The notes under the pieces are model-generated. The model did no database searches. It worked only from the letters and a program-made list of their open reading frames with translations, and was not told the origin of the DNA. The translations under genes and the position numbers were made by a program. DNA of 64,000 nucleotides from Isoetes taiwanensis (taxonomy: Eukaryota; Streptophyta; Lycopodiopsida; Isoetales; Isoetaceae), in NCBI GenBank assembly GCA_021234155.1, contig JAJEKV010000058.1, positions 4,536,600 to 4,600,599 on the forward strand, given 5' to 3'. This document shows, in pieces, positions 21,179 to 33,055 of this stretch; position 1 is the first letter of the stretch, and every line of letters begins with the position of its first letter.

Positions 21179-22523
21179 GATACCCACCAGCATACTTTTA
21201 CCCTGAATGCGAAGATATCGTTCCAAGTCAATGTTGTATATGTATTTCTATTGTAACTCCCAGGTATTGATTAATTTTGCCTCTGCATTTGGTAAGCCAT
21301 TAATCCTGGATTCCAAGAGATTGCTGAGAATTCTATGGCATTTGTATGGACATTCCACATGGTAGCTTTTTTAACCTTGTACAATTAGTTAATTTTATTG
21401 CAGCCTACTCTGTTGAGATTGTGAAGGAAAAGCTTCTGGTATTGACAGGCATGATGACTTTAATTCATGGACAATGCACAAATCTCTTGATGATGGCTAC
21501 ACTTGTTGCTCTATGCGAGACGGTATTCATGTATGTCTCTAACTTTGTCCTTTCATATGGTGTTCTACAAATATACTTCTGAATCAAGCAACTTATGAGC
21601 TACATTTCACAAATACATCTTCTGTAGCATTGGAGACTCATTTGTTCATTTCTATAGCAACTTCAGTTAATTTTATTGCAGCCTACTCTGGGGAAATTAT
21701 AGACAGCATTTCAAATCATAGCTTTCCATTTCAACATTCACAAAACCAATGTCCAAACCTGCCTGAGGCCGCACATTAGTAAATGAGTAATGTAGCTTCA
21801 ACAACACAGGTGAATTCTTGCTTTTTATGTATTTTGCATAATGGAGGACCTTGCTTCAGAGTCAGATTATGCTGGATTATGCCAAGAAATTAGTGGCACA
21901 ATCTTATTGTTTGTCCTTGCATGTGGTATCCTACATGCCTGCAGTTTGAAGGACAAATTTTTAAGAAATTAAAAACCTGCAAGCATTGAAATTTCTGCAA
22001 GCTAGCATCCTTCGCGAGCTAGTTTGAGAGTTGATGACAATTAAGATTAAAAGTTGTCTCTTAGCAGGGCATATTTGTTGTGGTTAATTGGCTGCAAAAC
22101 ATGGACAGCCCGCCTTTATTCTTGTGGGCAGAAGCAATTTATTTGGGAAATATTCAATGCTCAGATTGAATCGAATAAATTCCCAGACTATGCGACTCTT
22201 GGCTATTTCTCCTAGGCAAAAGAGTATAGTGCCAGACTGATATATCGTATGAAGTTTCAGGCATCCGAATTTTATAGTGTCTGGGTAAAAGCACTCTGTG
22301 ATGTATCAAAAATGCGCATTTTGACGCCACATTTTTGCACCTTCTTTGTTGTAGAATTGGGTGGTGCATACCGAAGCGGAGATTGTAGGAGTGTGAATTA
22401 ATGAGCGTCAGTTATTTTGAATTTTATGCCACGTCATTGCCCCTCATTTTGAATTAGGAAATAATCACCTCTTGTTCTGTTTTTTTGCCGCTTCTTGCCG
22501 ATTGAACCCTAAGGGAGTCAGAA
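21179..22523. other. gene-free stretch with a duplicated acceptor-like segment
   Basis: The sequence taattttattgcagcctac occurs at about 21389 and again at about 21670, each resembling an intron 3' end followed by the same exon start. Frames around them (for example 21346-21582) have no recognised domain. Confidence 0.4.
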
Positions 22524-22544
22524 TTGAATGCCACTAGTTATACA

Positions 22545-23110
22545 ATGAAATCTCTCATTAAACAAGAGATTGTGCCCCATCAAGATCTAAAGAAGCTGGG
22601 AGTGACAAAGTTCCAAATGAATCTGGCTATAGGTATTTTTCCCCAAATGTTTGTTCAAACTGAAAAATTAAGGCATATGTTTTCTTGTACAGGTTGCAGA
22701 ATCTGAGCCATGAACAATATAAAGAGTTCATGCAAATTTACAAAAGAATTACAGGGAAGCCACATACATGGGGTGGAATGGCTCCTGGAACCTGGGCAGT
22801 GGCTTATTATCTGCATATAAAAGGGGGGGAGGGGGGAGGGGCTGTTAATTGAAAGAGCTTCTTGGATTATTATAGAACTCCCGATGAGAAAGCAGATGTC
22901 AGTTCTTCTAGCCCCAAGAGAAAGCATAGGCAAATCCAACCTGAGCAGGAAGAAAATAGTAAAAGTGGCAGGGATGATGAAGATGATAGGGAAAAAATCA
23001 AATCAGGTTCCTCTAGACCACACATTCAATCTGAACTCACAATCAAAACAAAAAAACAGAGCAATGTTTTGAGACCAAAATATGCCATTGCAGGTATGTT
23101 CAATTATTAG
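22545..23110 (+). pseudogene. unknown gene remnant sharing a domain with 42711-43075
   Basis: An exon-like piece from 22545 reads MKSLIKQEIVPHQDLKKLGV, perhaps SAM-like, followed by a GT. After ttgtacag at about 22693, a second piece reads LQNLSHEQYKEFMQIYKRIT and GKPHTWGGMAPGTWAVAYYL, then DYYRTPDEKADVSSSSPKRK, a charged tail with KR-rich nuclear-localisation-like runs. The second piece is paralogous to LKNLNPDQYREVVMLNKQIM at 42711. The phases of the two exons do not match and a G-rich run disrupts the frame, so this copy is broken. The family is unidentified; the dispersed copies suggest a transposon gene or a multicopy family. Confidence 0.5.
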
Positions 23111-23206
23111 TTGTATTACAATAGAAAAAAATCTCAAGCTTGACCTAGATTGTTTCTATCAACACAGAAAAAGTAACCTCAAATCCACTTCAAGAATCAG
23201 GTATGT

Positions 23207-23975
23207 TGATATGGAGCAAGCACGGGGGAGTGGTCCACGGCAAATGGGTTATTGGAATTATGGCAAATACTATGTAAATGTTATTCCTAAGGTCACCTAA
23301 TAATATAAAGGGGCATAGGATAATATAGCATTTGGATGTGAAGAACCATTGATATTTATGGAAGGGGTCGAGGCACTATCATTGGGATGGTTATTGGTTG
23401 AGAAAAAGATCATAGATAATGTCCCATATGATAAGTCATATAATCTAATTAAAGGCAAGGAGATATTTTGAGAAAAATGCAACTGCATGCTAAAAAAGGC
23501 TAAGGTCGCAGAGAGATCTATAAATAGAACCGAAACTTCAGTTGGACATATCTCTGCAACCAGAGCTCCGATTGAAGCGACCTTTACCTCTTTGGAACTG
23601 ACTCGGAGTCTAGTTTTCGAATTCGGGTGGCACATTCCGTAGTTCATCCGTATGAGAGAGTAATGGCCAAAAAAGTGACAAGGGGTCACAGATCACTGCC
23701 ATAACGGCACCACAGATCTGCAATTGTTTTTATGATGTGTGGCTACTTGGAGTAGCTAGATTAGTCTGGAAGGCCAATAAGCCAGATGCCAGAGCTTTTT
23801 GTTTGCCATAGCACTTGTGTTTTGCCATAACCCAGTGGATTCGGTTGGGTGGTTAATGGTGCTGCCATATCAATTGTCCATGAATAAAGTTTCTTTAGTC
23901 CAATGATCTATTATTTAAGTAAAGTCCTATGATTCTGTGTTGCTACAACTTCCCAAATATACATGAATTGTATCA
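23207..23975 (+). repeat. 5' LTR
   Basis: A 769-bp LTR. A TATA box (tataaata, 23519-23526) lies mid-LTR, giving U3 upstream and R/U5 downstream. A possible polyadenylation signal aataaa lies near 23884. Confidence 0.93.
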
Positions 23976-23978
23976 AGC

Positions 23979-23989
23979 GGTATCAGAGC
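23979..23989 (+). promoter_or_regulatory. primer-binding site for initiator Met tRNA
   Basis: GGTATCAGAGC begins three bases after the LTR terminal TATCA; the usual leading T is C here. It fixes the element's orientation and priming tRNA. Confidence 0.88.
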
Positions 23990-24501
23990 GGAGGTTTGCG
24001 ATTCTTTTGGGAACTATGGGCAATGGGATCACCAGTGGAATTTGGACTCATTAATCTGTGAGAGGAATTAAAGAGATCGAAAACGATGGAGCTAGGAATT
24101 TTCCCAGAGGGCCGTAAAGATTATCGTTCTTGTATGTGCTGCAAGAACTACTATTAGTTCTTATTTTGCTGGAGCATGGCAACAGAATGAAGAGGAGATT
24201 ATCATTTTGGGATTCACAAGAACAGATTTGGATTATCTTAATGGAGTAAAAGCCCTTATGCATGAAGGGAAATCTTATGATTTCAATATTAGAGCAGTCA
24301 ATGGAACTGAGATGGATTCGGTGACTATTGTTGCAAGCGAATTTGGAGCATCAGTAGCAGAGAAATTTTAGTGCTTTCGTGGAGAATACTCGAAGTATAT
24401 GGACCGACTTATTGTGAATGAGTTCGGATTATTGAGGAAACTTCTATGATCCTTTGGGGATTATGGAATAATAGGGTGACTGCTAGGTTGTCATGGAAAA
24501 G

Positions 24502-25509
24502 CTTGTCATGGAGACAAGTAGTTTATCGTGGAGACGAGTTGTCATGGAGACAAATAGCTTAGCTTGTCATGGAGACAAGTAAACCACTGCTGCAAAACAG
24601 CTCTGCTTTGTCATATTAGCCAAACTACCCGCCATAACCTCTTGCCATCTCGAGAAGTTCATCTTGGTCATTTGAGCCTGTGTAAATTTCAACCCTTAAG
24701 CCTGAGTATGGAGAACTGCAAAAGCATCATGCTTGGGATTGCGGAGTCAGATTGTGGTGATCTGAGAGACTGATTGGCCGTGGGGGTCATCTATATAAAT
24801 ATTTGACTTGGGAAGTCATCTATATTAACACTTGACCTTATTTGCAGGTTTGCTTAATATTAAGCATTGGGGAGGACACTTTACGTAGAAGCTGTCAAGG
24901 ATGTGGACGGTAAAAATTTGGATTCGGAATCTCAAATTGTTTCCTATGGGACATTAAAGTTCCTAAGTTGATTTTCTTTATTTGGAATAAAGGATAGATA
25001 CTATTGTTGTGTATATCCATGGAAGATTAGTGACTACGATTGCAATGTAGCCGGCTTGACATGGTATACTAGATAGGAAATGCCTCTTGGTAGATTAATG
25101 GTTGTGTCTGCAGCACAATCGGCTTGAACAAGAGAGCATAAGATGTAAACCTTTGGAAGATTAGTAATTGTGATTGCAACACAATTGGCTTGACAAAGTT
25201 ACATCTGTATCTTGGAGATACACTGTATCGTGGTGGCGATACAATCAAGTAGTACCGCAGAGGTACGAAAAATAATAATGTACCGCGGAGGTACAAGGGA
25301 TATATCGTACTGTGGAAGTACGCGGATATCCGTAACTATTTCTGGAGTTTTGCAGGGATTATAAAACTTTCAGACTGGTGATGACCATGGAAGATCCATC
25401 TTGAGAAGGAATGGATTGAAATGGAACGTATCTTGGATGATCGTGGGGTGATCCTTCTTGAGAAGGGATGGACTGAAATTGAGCGTATCTTCGACGATCG
25501 CGGATGATC
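24502..25509 (+). other. array of micro-hairpins inside the LTR element
   Basis: At least nine tiny perfect stem-loops share a TGGA/CGGA-type loop but differ in stem. CTTGTC-ATGGA-GACAAG occurs at 24502-24518 and 24563-24579. The others are TCGT-GGAG-ACGA (24526-24537), TTGTC-ATGGA-GACAA (24539-24553), GTATCT-TGG-AGATAC (25207-25221), TGTATCG-TGGTGG-CGATACA (25224-25243), GTACC-GCAGA-GGTAC (25252-25266), TGTACC-GCGGA-GGTACA (25279-25295) and CGTACT-GTGGA-AGTACG (25306-25322). Weaker GATC-(loop)-GATC versions lie at 25439-25453 and 25496-25509. Stem changes are matched on both sides, which argues that RNA folding was maintained. Confidence 0.75.
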
Positions 25510-25529
25510 TATCTTGGGAAGGGATGGAT
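25391..25529 (+). repeat. tandem repeat of about 62 bp next to the polypurine tract
   Basis: A unit containing atcttgagaagg-atgga-tgaaat...gcgtatctt is present about 2.3 times and ends in gggaagggatggat, the presumptive polypurine tract directly before the 3' LTR at 25530. Confidence 0.75.
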
Positions 25530-26290
25530 TGATATGGAGCAAGCACGGGTGAATGGTCCAAGGTGAATGGGTTATTGGAATTATGGCAAATACTATGTAA
25601 ATGTTATTCCTAAGATCACCTAATAATATAAAGGGGCATAGGATAATATAGCATTTGGATGTGAAGAACCATTGATATTTATGGAAGGGGTCGAGGCACT
25701 ATCATTGGGATGGTTATTGGTTGAGAAAAAGATCATAGATAATGTCCCATATGATAAGTCATATAATCTAATTAAAGGCAAGGAGATATTTTGAGAAAAA
25801 GGCAACTGCATGCTAAAAAAGGCTAAGGTCGCAGAGTATCTATAAATAGAACTGAAATTTCAGTTGGACATATCTCCGCAACCAGAGCTCCGATTGAAGC
25901 AACCTTTACCTCTTTGGAACCGACTCGGAGTCTAGTTTCCGAATTGGGGTGGCACGTTCCGTAGTTCATCCATATGAGAGAGTAATAGCCAAAAACGTGA
26001 CAAGGGGTCACAGATCACTGCCATAGCGACACCACAGATCTGCAATTGTTTTTATGATGTGTGGCTACTTGGAGTAGCTAGATTAGTCTGGAAGGCCAAG
26101 CCAGATGCCAGAGCTTTTTGTTTGCCATAGCACTTGTGTTTTGCCATAACCCAGTGGATCCGGTTGGGTGGTTAATGGTGCTGCCATATCAATTGTCCAT
26201 GAATAAAGTTTCTTTAGTCTAGTGATCTATTATTTAAGTAAAGTTCTATGAGTATTGCTACAACTTCCCAAATATACATGAATTGTATCA
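25530..26290 (+). repeat. 3' LTR
   Basis: A 761-bp direct copy of the 5' LTR (TATA box at 25841-25848), followed by the duplicated target tatgt. Confidence 0.93.
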
Positions 26291-26295
26291 TATGT

Positions 26296-26657
26296 CTACT
26301 ACCATTTTGCATCATGTTGGCTGTATTGTCATGTTGTGCCTCTATGATGCCATCTGTGGGGCATTTCGTGCAATGGCTGCCACAATGGTAGATGAGATAT
26401 GTGTGGTCTGGTGAATGGTGAGTTGTTGGCATGTTGTTTGTGGTGTAGTGATGAGAATAATGCTAGCATTTGTGGTGTGGTGTGGTGTGTCTCCATCGTG
26501 GTGGAGTGGGATGTTGTGCCGCCAATGGTGCTAATAGTGCTGCTACATTGTGGCGCGTGGCATATGTGGAGTAATAGTAGTAGCAAGTGAGGTGTGGTAT
26601 ACGGGTGTGGTGTGGTGTAGGTTACCTAGCCTCCGGTGCACACTTTGCTGCAATTCT
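26296..26657. repeat. low-complexity gtgg/atg-rich block
   Basis: A degenerate run of tgtggtgtgg, tggtgcc and atgttgtg motifs with no unit length that can be fixed. The overlapping open frames on both strands are artefacts of the composition. Confidence 0.6.
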
Positions 26658-26750
26658 AGCTATGCCACGTGTCATGCCACATCAGTTTAATTCCATCTCA
26701 ACCATTAGATCTGCTAATTTATGAATCCACGGCTAGAAAAAATAGAAAAT

Positions 26751-27460
26751 CTATGGAAAATCCAGGTAATTCCTTCAGCAGGTCGACGCCGTCTCGGCCA
26801 ACATCTCGAGTCCTTAAACATTCTGACCCAGGCAGCTCGCCTTTGAATCCTTCTAGTCTGGCCTGAAAGAGGCCGTCTTCCATCAAATCGGCCCTTTTGG
26901 GCCTGATTGGTTTATATCTGTATCTGCAATCAGCCGCATGCTTTAACCTGATTGTTGAGCATGGCAGAGAGCATGAAAGTGTTGTGGCGTCGTTTTTTTA
27001 GAGCGAATTCTATTGTGTGGCATCGGACTGCTGCTATTTCCGGCTCGAATATTGAAGATAAAACGGGAGCCTGTATATCAGAAGCTGTAGAGAAAGCATT
27101 AGAGGCAAAATCACAATAGATGAACATGAGGCTGGAGAAATGTGAAGAACGGAACAAATTCTTAAGGCAGGTAAGTTATCATGAGATTATGTAACAATAA
27201 TAATGCACATTATTTCTCAGTTTGTAAAAACATTGATGGTTACAGGTAAGCCAGTCGTTATGTAGTGCTCAGCGGGAATGGAAAATTAAATGCCAAGAGG
27301 TCGAGGAAAGGTGTACAGCTTAATCAGTTCTGCATTTTCCTGTTAGCAGCCGTATCTTATGTTCTATTTAGAGAACATATCTTACTTGTGGCATTCTTCA
27401 TCTGCAGGCTGCACACGGTGTTTAAAGAGAAAGATCTTGTTGAGCAGGTACTTGACATAG
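26751..27460 (+). pseudogene. remnant of a multi-exon coiled-coil gene (unidentified)
   Basis: A Ser/Pro-rich start (MENPGNSFSRSTPSRPTSRV, from 26751) ends at a stop at about 26862. From 26959 the sequence reads MAESMKVLWRRFFRANSIVW and SEAVEKALEAKSQ, a TAG stop, then MRLEKCEERNKFLRQ up to a consensus donor at 27168 (gtaagt). After cag at 27246 comes SQSLCSAQREWKIKCQEVEE, then, after ttcatctgcag at about 27408, AAHGVFKEKDLVEQ with another donor. The heptad-like, charged exons and real splice signals suggest a former host gene. In-frame stops make it a pseudogene or partial copy. The family is not recognised. Confidence 0.4.
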
Positions 27461-27714
27461 AACTGGTTGTAATACTTGAAGATGCTAGCAGACCAATAAC
27501 GTAAAGCATAATTATAGTAGTTTAACTTTGAATTTGATGATTTCTCTTAAATTTCTTCCAAACTTGAACTTCACCAGGAGTCATCACATGTTTTCACAGA
27601 ACATCTAAGACTAAAAATTATCTACAAACGTCAAGGTCTACGAAAGGCTCTTGCAAAATGAGGATCATCAATTGTCTTTTGTGCTATTTTACAATTATAT
27701 GTATTTCCTTGTGT

Positions 27715-28161
27715 TTATCTATATTTTCTATTTTGGCATGAGTGCAAAATAAAATCTGGACTACAACAGCAGACGCTTTTATCCATGTCTTTGTACTCTA
27801 AATTCCAATTAAAAAATTTGCCTCCTTCTATTGACCTACAATTTTGCACTTTACAAAATAATGCCTTGACTGCCAATGCTGTTGGTTGTATCTGGAAAAC
27901 GAGAAATGTTATCCTTATAGTAGCTGCCAATGCCACTGTTAAAGCCAAAATATTCATTAAAAAGGAAATAGGTTCAATGGCTTTAGCAATACATATAATT
28001 TCTTCTAGTGTTACCTTGGCTAAAAGCATTTCATTAATAACTTTATTACTGTCCAGGAATGGCAGCAGTAGGATTAGGTACATATGGGGCACATGTTTAT
28101 AAGCCAAAAAATTTGGCATATAAAGAGGTAAATTGTTAACATATGCAGTTTTTTCTCCCAT
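27715..28161 (-). CDS. hypothetical 148-residue ORF with hydrophobic segments
   Basis: An open frame begins MGEKTAYVNNLPLYMPNFLA. It has hydrophobic stretches near residues 27-37 and 64-90 (SFLMNILALTVALAATIRIT) and a Cys cluster near the end (VCCCSPDF). No family is recognised and there is no clear promoter or splice evidence. It may be a chance ORF or a broken membrane-protein exon. Confidence 0.25.
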   Translation of the reverse strand: MGEKTAYVNNLPLYMPNFLAYKHVPHMYLILLLPFLDSNKVINEMLLAKVTLEEIICIAKAIEPISFLMNILALTVALAATIRITFLVFQIQPTALAVKALFCKVQNCRSIEGGKFFNWNLEYKDMDKSVCCCSPDFILHSCQNRKYR

Positions 28162-28532
28162 ACTGAAATATTCAACGTGCCATTTAAGATATGATCTTGT
28201 AGGTGTATCAAACCGCTAGTTTATATCATTGGGCACATTCAGCAGCATTGCTAGTTGTGCCAAATACTAGGCATCCCCATATAGTGAGTATCTATTAGCA
28301 CGATATGTAAATATTCTGTGACATTGTCAGTTTTTTGGATTTACAATCTAAAAGAATAATGAAACACATACTTTATATTGTCCATAGAATGTTGTGTGGC
28401 AAGAACTCTAAAGCTTTCCATAAAAATATACTTGTGAACAAAATAATCTCTCTGAAGGTCTGTTGGTCTCATCAATGTCAAGTCATGTGAAGCCCAATTA
28501 AGAACCTGGTACTCTGGATGATTGTTTCAGAC

Positions 28533-28765
28533 GGTATTGCCTGGGGAAAATGCTCAATAGGAAGAGGAAACTTTATGTTATGTCCTTCACATGTACATGA
28601 ATGTGCTTTCAATCTTAATTAATGTTACTCCTACACATGTACATGAATGTGCTTTCCCTAGGCGGTATTTCCTGGGGAAAATGCTTAATAAAGAGAAAGG
28701 GAACTTTATGTTATGTCCTACACATGTACATGAATGTGCATGTGCTTTCAATCTTAATTAATGTT
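28533..28765 (+). repeat. tandem duplication of about 130 bp
   Basis: ggtattgcctggggaaaatg... (28533) recurs as ggtatttcctggggaaaatg... (about 28663). Each is followed by aactttatgttatgtcct and acatgtacatgaatgtgc; the last motif also occurs a third time in between. No coding content. Confidence 0.8.
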
Positions 28766-31700
28766 GTGCGTGTTGTCAACATTTAGTTATTGCTAATGAT
28801 TACTTATGTGTTATGATTTCTAAATTACTTTTTGATTTGATAGAGTTTGGAGATCTTTTGACATTTGGCATTGTGGAATGTAAGAATTTCCATATGCATG
28901 TTTTTATGTATTAAAATGCACTATTGCCTTGGATTGTATACTGAAAGAATTGTCACATAGTCAAGTCTATTTTATAAATGAAAATGAAAACAATAAGATA
29001 TATCTTCAAAATTGGTGGCAGTATTTGAGAATTATGCATCCATGCACCTAGAATCAGGACTGGGCTTGGAAAAGGCAAAAGCTCACGATACCTTTCACAA
29101 AGTAAATTTGGTTAAGTGGCTAAGGAGCATGGCATAAAAGGCTAGAAGAGTAGATTCAACCTATATCTAAACCATGGTGAGAGTATCAGTATCTGCATCA
29201 GGGCAAATGCTTTTCTGATGACACCCAGTTAAACATTTGTATTCCTTTGATTTGGTTAGAACCTCTTGTTCAAGTACTGAGTTGGGTTGGACAGTACGTG
29301 GCAAAATATTGCCGTCATCTGTGCATGGACATGACTAGGAAATGTTATCACACAGTTCTTTTGTTCTAGGACGGCTTCGTTTTGCTGTTCTTCGCTTCAG
29401 CTGTCCATCCATGTCTACAGTTCTCATATTTATGGTACAAGGAAGCAAAAAACTCTTGGGCAAATTCTCTGTATGTGTCATTTTGTGTTTTGAAAGCCTA
29501 GAGATAAGATAGAAAGACCTACATGGCAGAAAAGACCACAGTACACATGCACACGACCACACATGCCACACGACCACATCTGAGGATTGCATTCACTTAT
29601 GCATCCACGATCAATTTACATTCATCTTCCTGATGACAGTTGAACCAGATAAGACGGGCTCCAATAACTGTAGCGATTTCAAACTGTTTTCTTTGGCTAA
29701 GAACACGTCAGAAAGTTGAGAGAAGGTGGATAGAGGTATATCAAAATTAAAGAGATATTTGCAATCTCATTTGGCTTCAAATAATAGGAACAAAGATTTA
29801 GCAAGGCGTACCTTTCGAGCACTAACTTTTGAAGACTTGATTTCTGATTCATATGAGGTACGTAGTCAACCAACCTATGAAATCTGTCAGCAATACATTT
29901 CTCTGTTTGTTGGACATGTTCCTCACTCATGTTGGACATGTTCTATTGTAGGGTGTCTTGGAGCTTCTAATATGGAATTGAAATGAAGTATATGTCGCCC
30001 TCAGTACTTCCTCTTGTTTAAAACTAATGCACTTCAAAATTGAATCTTGATCGACCGAGGATTCAAATGTCAGATGAAGCAATACATCAGTGGCACTAAG
30101 TAGAGGAAATATGGCGAGCATGATTTTGGCATGATCTACTGATATAAAAAGCAATGGTGGTCCTGCATGGCAGGACGCTTTAGATTGTGGGCTTATGACT
30201 TTCTAGCCAACAATGACCCAAGAAGCAACAGAAGAACCTGACATAGTTCTGTTACTAACATTGTGTTCAATGGCTGCATGTGATGGATTAGTTTTATGTT
30301 TAGCGGCAACAATTAAAACAAAGTTCCCTTGAGCTCACTATGTTGGACGTCTCACTGAGGTCGTCTTCTTCTGTTGGCCGTGATTTTGCTGGTATAAGCT
30401 TTGATAGCATGGCTTGTAATGGACTGCTTATAGCAATGTTCATATTCAAGGTTGTGATCTAGTAGGGCCTCAGAAAGCTTGACAACATTTTAAGAGGGGC
30501 TACTTTTCCTATCATTCTAATTATTATCAATGCAGCAGGATGGCCTGAACTGTGGCCACAACAAAGTTGGAAAATTTTAAAGAAAATTTCCATGGCAGTC
30601 TGTGTATAAATTAGCAAGCAGCATATAAGGGTTGAACCTGGTTTTGGTTTTCAATCATAACTTTGGGTGCTTCACTTCAATTAAACCTGGAAATTTGTAT
30701 AGGTTGCATGTACCACATTATCAAAATCTCTAGCCACCCATCTTGTATTCCTAATTTTCAGAGTTGACTAGTCTCGCCAACCAAAACACCATTTAAGCAT
30801 GTTCTAAGTTTATTCCAAGACATAATACCAATCTAGATGAAAGAAATCTTGAAGTACTATGAATCTTACATCTAGTGCAAATAGATTTGTATAGAGAAGG
30901 AAACCCAAGAACAAGAGCTCCATCCCACATTGATGCTTTTCACAAGGTTTTTGGAAAAAAAAATGTGATATTGGAATATGCTCCAAGTTATTTTGCCCAC
31001 GTGATGCCCTAGGACACCAACAAAACCTAGCCAATGAAACCAACACGCAAAAGAAATAAAGGACTTCGTTACCTTATATTTGAAAAACTAAATCTGAATC
31101 ATTACTTGAACGTCTATAGAATCATCAATATGGATTTCAAAAGCTCTTGCTATTGCAAATCAAGGTCTACAGTTATGTGAGCTCCACAACCTCTATAGTC
31201 ATGCTACTCAAGAGCCTCTTAGCTTTCCCAAATGCTCAATTACTTGAATCAGTTCATGATATCCTCTTAGATTGAGACAACTCAGATGGTTGCTATGTCA
31301 TATGAAATGAAGGCACAAGACATTCATTGATTTTCGGATTTCTTGACCATAAAACTCAGAAGAAGACAACCCAAGAAGATATGCCATCAAACAAAACAAA
31401 TATAGCCTGCTAAAGAGTCGACGAAATGCGAATTTGTTTAATTTTTAAAGACAACATTAGAAATGGACGACTGATTTGAGTATTCATTTGACATCTGCCA
31501 TGATGTCCCATAGCGAATCTCTATTCTCAGCGGGGCACTCTCCTCAGCTTTTGCTGTTTCAAGTCTGCTAACTTCATATAGAATCTAAGCCTTGTCAAAG
31601 GCAAGTAGTCCAGTGGTAATCCCCACTTTGTCGTAATTCTTTCTATCAAGATCCCATTTCGGGATGCCCAATGTAAGATTCATATGTTAATACATATTCA

Positions 31701-31807
31701 CTTCACATGACACTGAAATTCACACCTTACCCTATAACACCCTAACCTTCACTCCAACTATGCATTTCCGCTAGTTATTATACATGTCTCAAGTCAAAAA
31801 CTTGCCC
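28766..31807. other. gene-poor stretch with one exon-like segment
   Basis: The only coding-like piece is near 29723-29860 (+): DRGISKLKRYLQSHLASNNR, then FRALTFEDLISDSYE followed by a gtacgt donor. No partner exons or family were found. The rest is AT-rich, with no recognisable termini or domains. Confidence 0.3.
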
Positions 31808-31815
31808 ATGCTAAC

Positions 31816-33055
31816 CAGGGCTCAAATTTGACGGCTTTCACGCCTGTTTTTGGCATTTTTGCCTGTCAAAACACGCAAAAATAAAATTTGTATTGCAAAT
31901 GAAAGGTAGCCAATGACCAAATGCCTGTCATACAGAAGGGCCATCAAAATACATATTTGTCATTTGAAGGGCTAGAAATTTAAATTGTCCTGTCATTTTT
32001 TCTATTTTCTTATCTTTTTGTAAATAAAATGATATAATATATAGGCCCATATAAAAAATATATGATCCATCCAAATAACCTTTAAAGTATAAATGAATTT
32101 AAAAACACTTCATGGGCATAGCAAATTAGACACCATCCAACCATTGAAAACAGAGAACACTAGCTTGCATCAGCCAGGGAATTGCCAAGGAATCGGCCAT
32201 GAATCACCAGGGAATCGATAAGGAATTGGCCATGAACCCCAACTTGCATCGATTTAGATTCAAGAGCCCTCTTGAGCTTACTCCTCGACAAACAACTACG
32301 TGGTTCTTGGGCTCATACTACGGTCTATACTTGGGCTCTATGATATGCTCTCCTGCACTAAGAGTTTTGAAGCCACAGAATATTTAATTCAGACCCACAG
32401 AATATTTATGGACAAACAACATATTTCTAAAACCTCTACTTCAATAAACCCACAGAATACTTAGATTCGGGCCATTCTTGGGCTCATACTTGGGCTTAAG
32501 CTTGGCAAACAACACCGCCATTCTTGAGCTTACACTTGGGCTCTCCTATTGTTCTACATCAAGACTTTTGAAACCACCACTTCTACAAACTTATCTCATC
32601 TATTCATTCATGGAGCAAGATAAAGACAACGTAAGTAAGTTCAGATTTAGATCATTTGCTTTATATTATTGTGATTTATTATAGCGGTGGCTTCTTTAAG
32701 CTAAAAAAAAGAAGGAAGGCCAATCAATGTAGATCTATGCCTTCTTTCTGCAAATTCTCTAATAGCATAGTTGCAAGCTCAGGCTTTCAAATGCAACAAC
32801 AGCCCGACATAGTGCCTTAGGAGACCATAGAAATTATAGAAGGTTCTTGTATTATTGATGTACATTTAAAACTTGGTTATATTATTACAAGTTTATAATA
32901 GACTTTATAACTTGTTCTTTTTTTTTATATATAAAAATCGTTTCTATCATTTGAGTTGAAAGTTTAAAATTGAAAGACTTCCTGTCATGCAAAAGGCGTA
33001 AATTTTTTTTGCCCGTCACAAGAAAATTAGGGGTAGCCTTCAAATTTGAGCACTG
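31816..33055. mobile_element. non-autonomous hAT element with 8-bp target duplication
   Basis: The left end cagggctcaaatttga and right end tcaaatttgagcactg are inverted repeats (CAGGG...CACTG type) at 31816 and 33055. They are flanked by atgctaac at 31808-31815 and 33056-33063. The 8-bp duplication and CAG-type ends are diagnostic of hAT elements. The 1240-bp interior carries only short open frames and no hAT dimerisation or DDE-like domain, so mobility would need a transposase in trans. It lies about 560 bp beyond the 3' end of the GNAT gene. Confidence 0.93.

Larger units (their letters stand above)
23207..26290 (+). mobile_element. complete non-autonomous LTR retrotransposon, target duplication tatgt
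   Basis: The 5' LTR is 23207-23975 and the 3' LTR 25530-26290. Both run TGATATGGAGC...GAATTGTATCA, with TGATA/TATCA terminal inverted ends. The 5-bp sequence tatgt lies immediately outside both ends (23202-23206 and 26291-26295). A primer site follows the 5' LTR. The 1554-bp interior has no reverse transcriptase, integrase or long ORF, only broken gag-like frames (ELGIFPEGRKDYRSC) and repeats, so it depends on a partner element. The LTRs look nearly identical, with scattered changes, so insertion was fairly recent. A truncated third LTR lies at 4459-5126 (-). Confidence 0.95.

Noticed and set aside
26399..26590. Trp/Val/Cys-rich ORF
   Set aside because: It is a translation of the gtggtgtgg low-complexity block and open on both strands for that reason.
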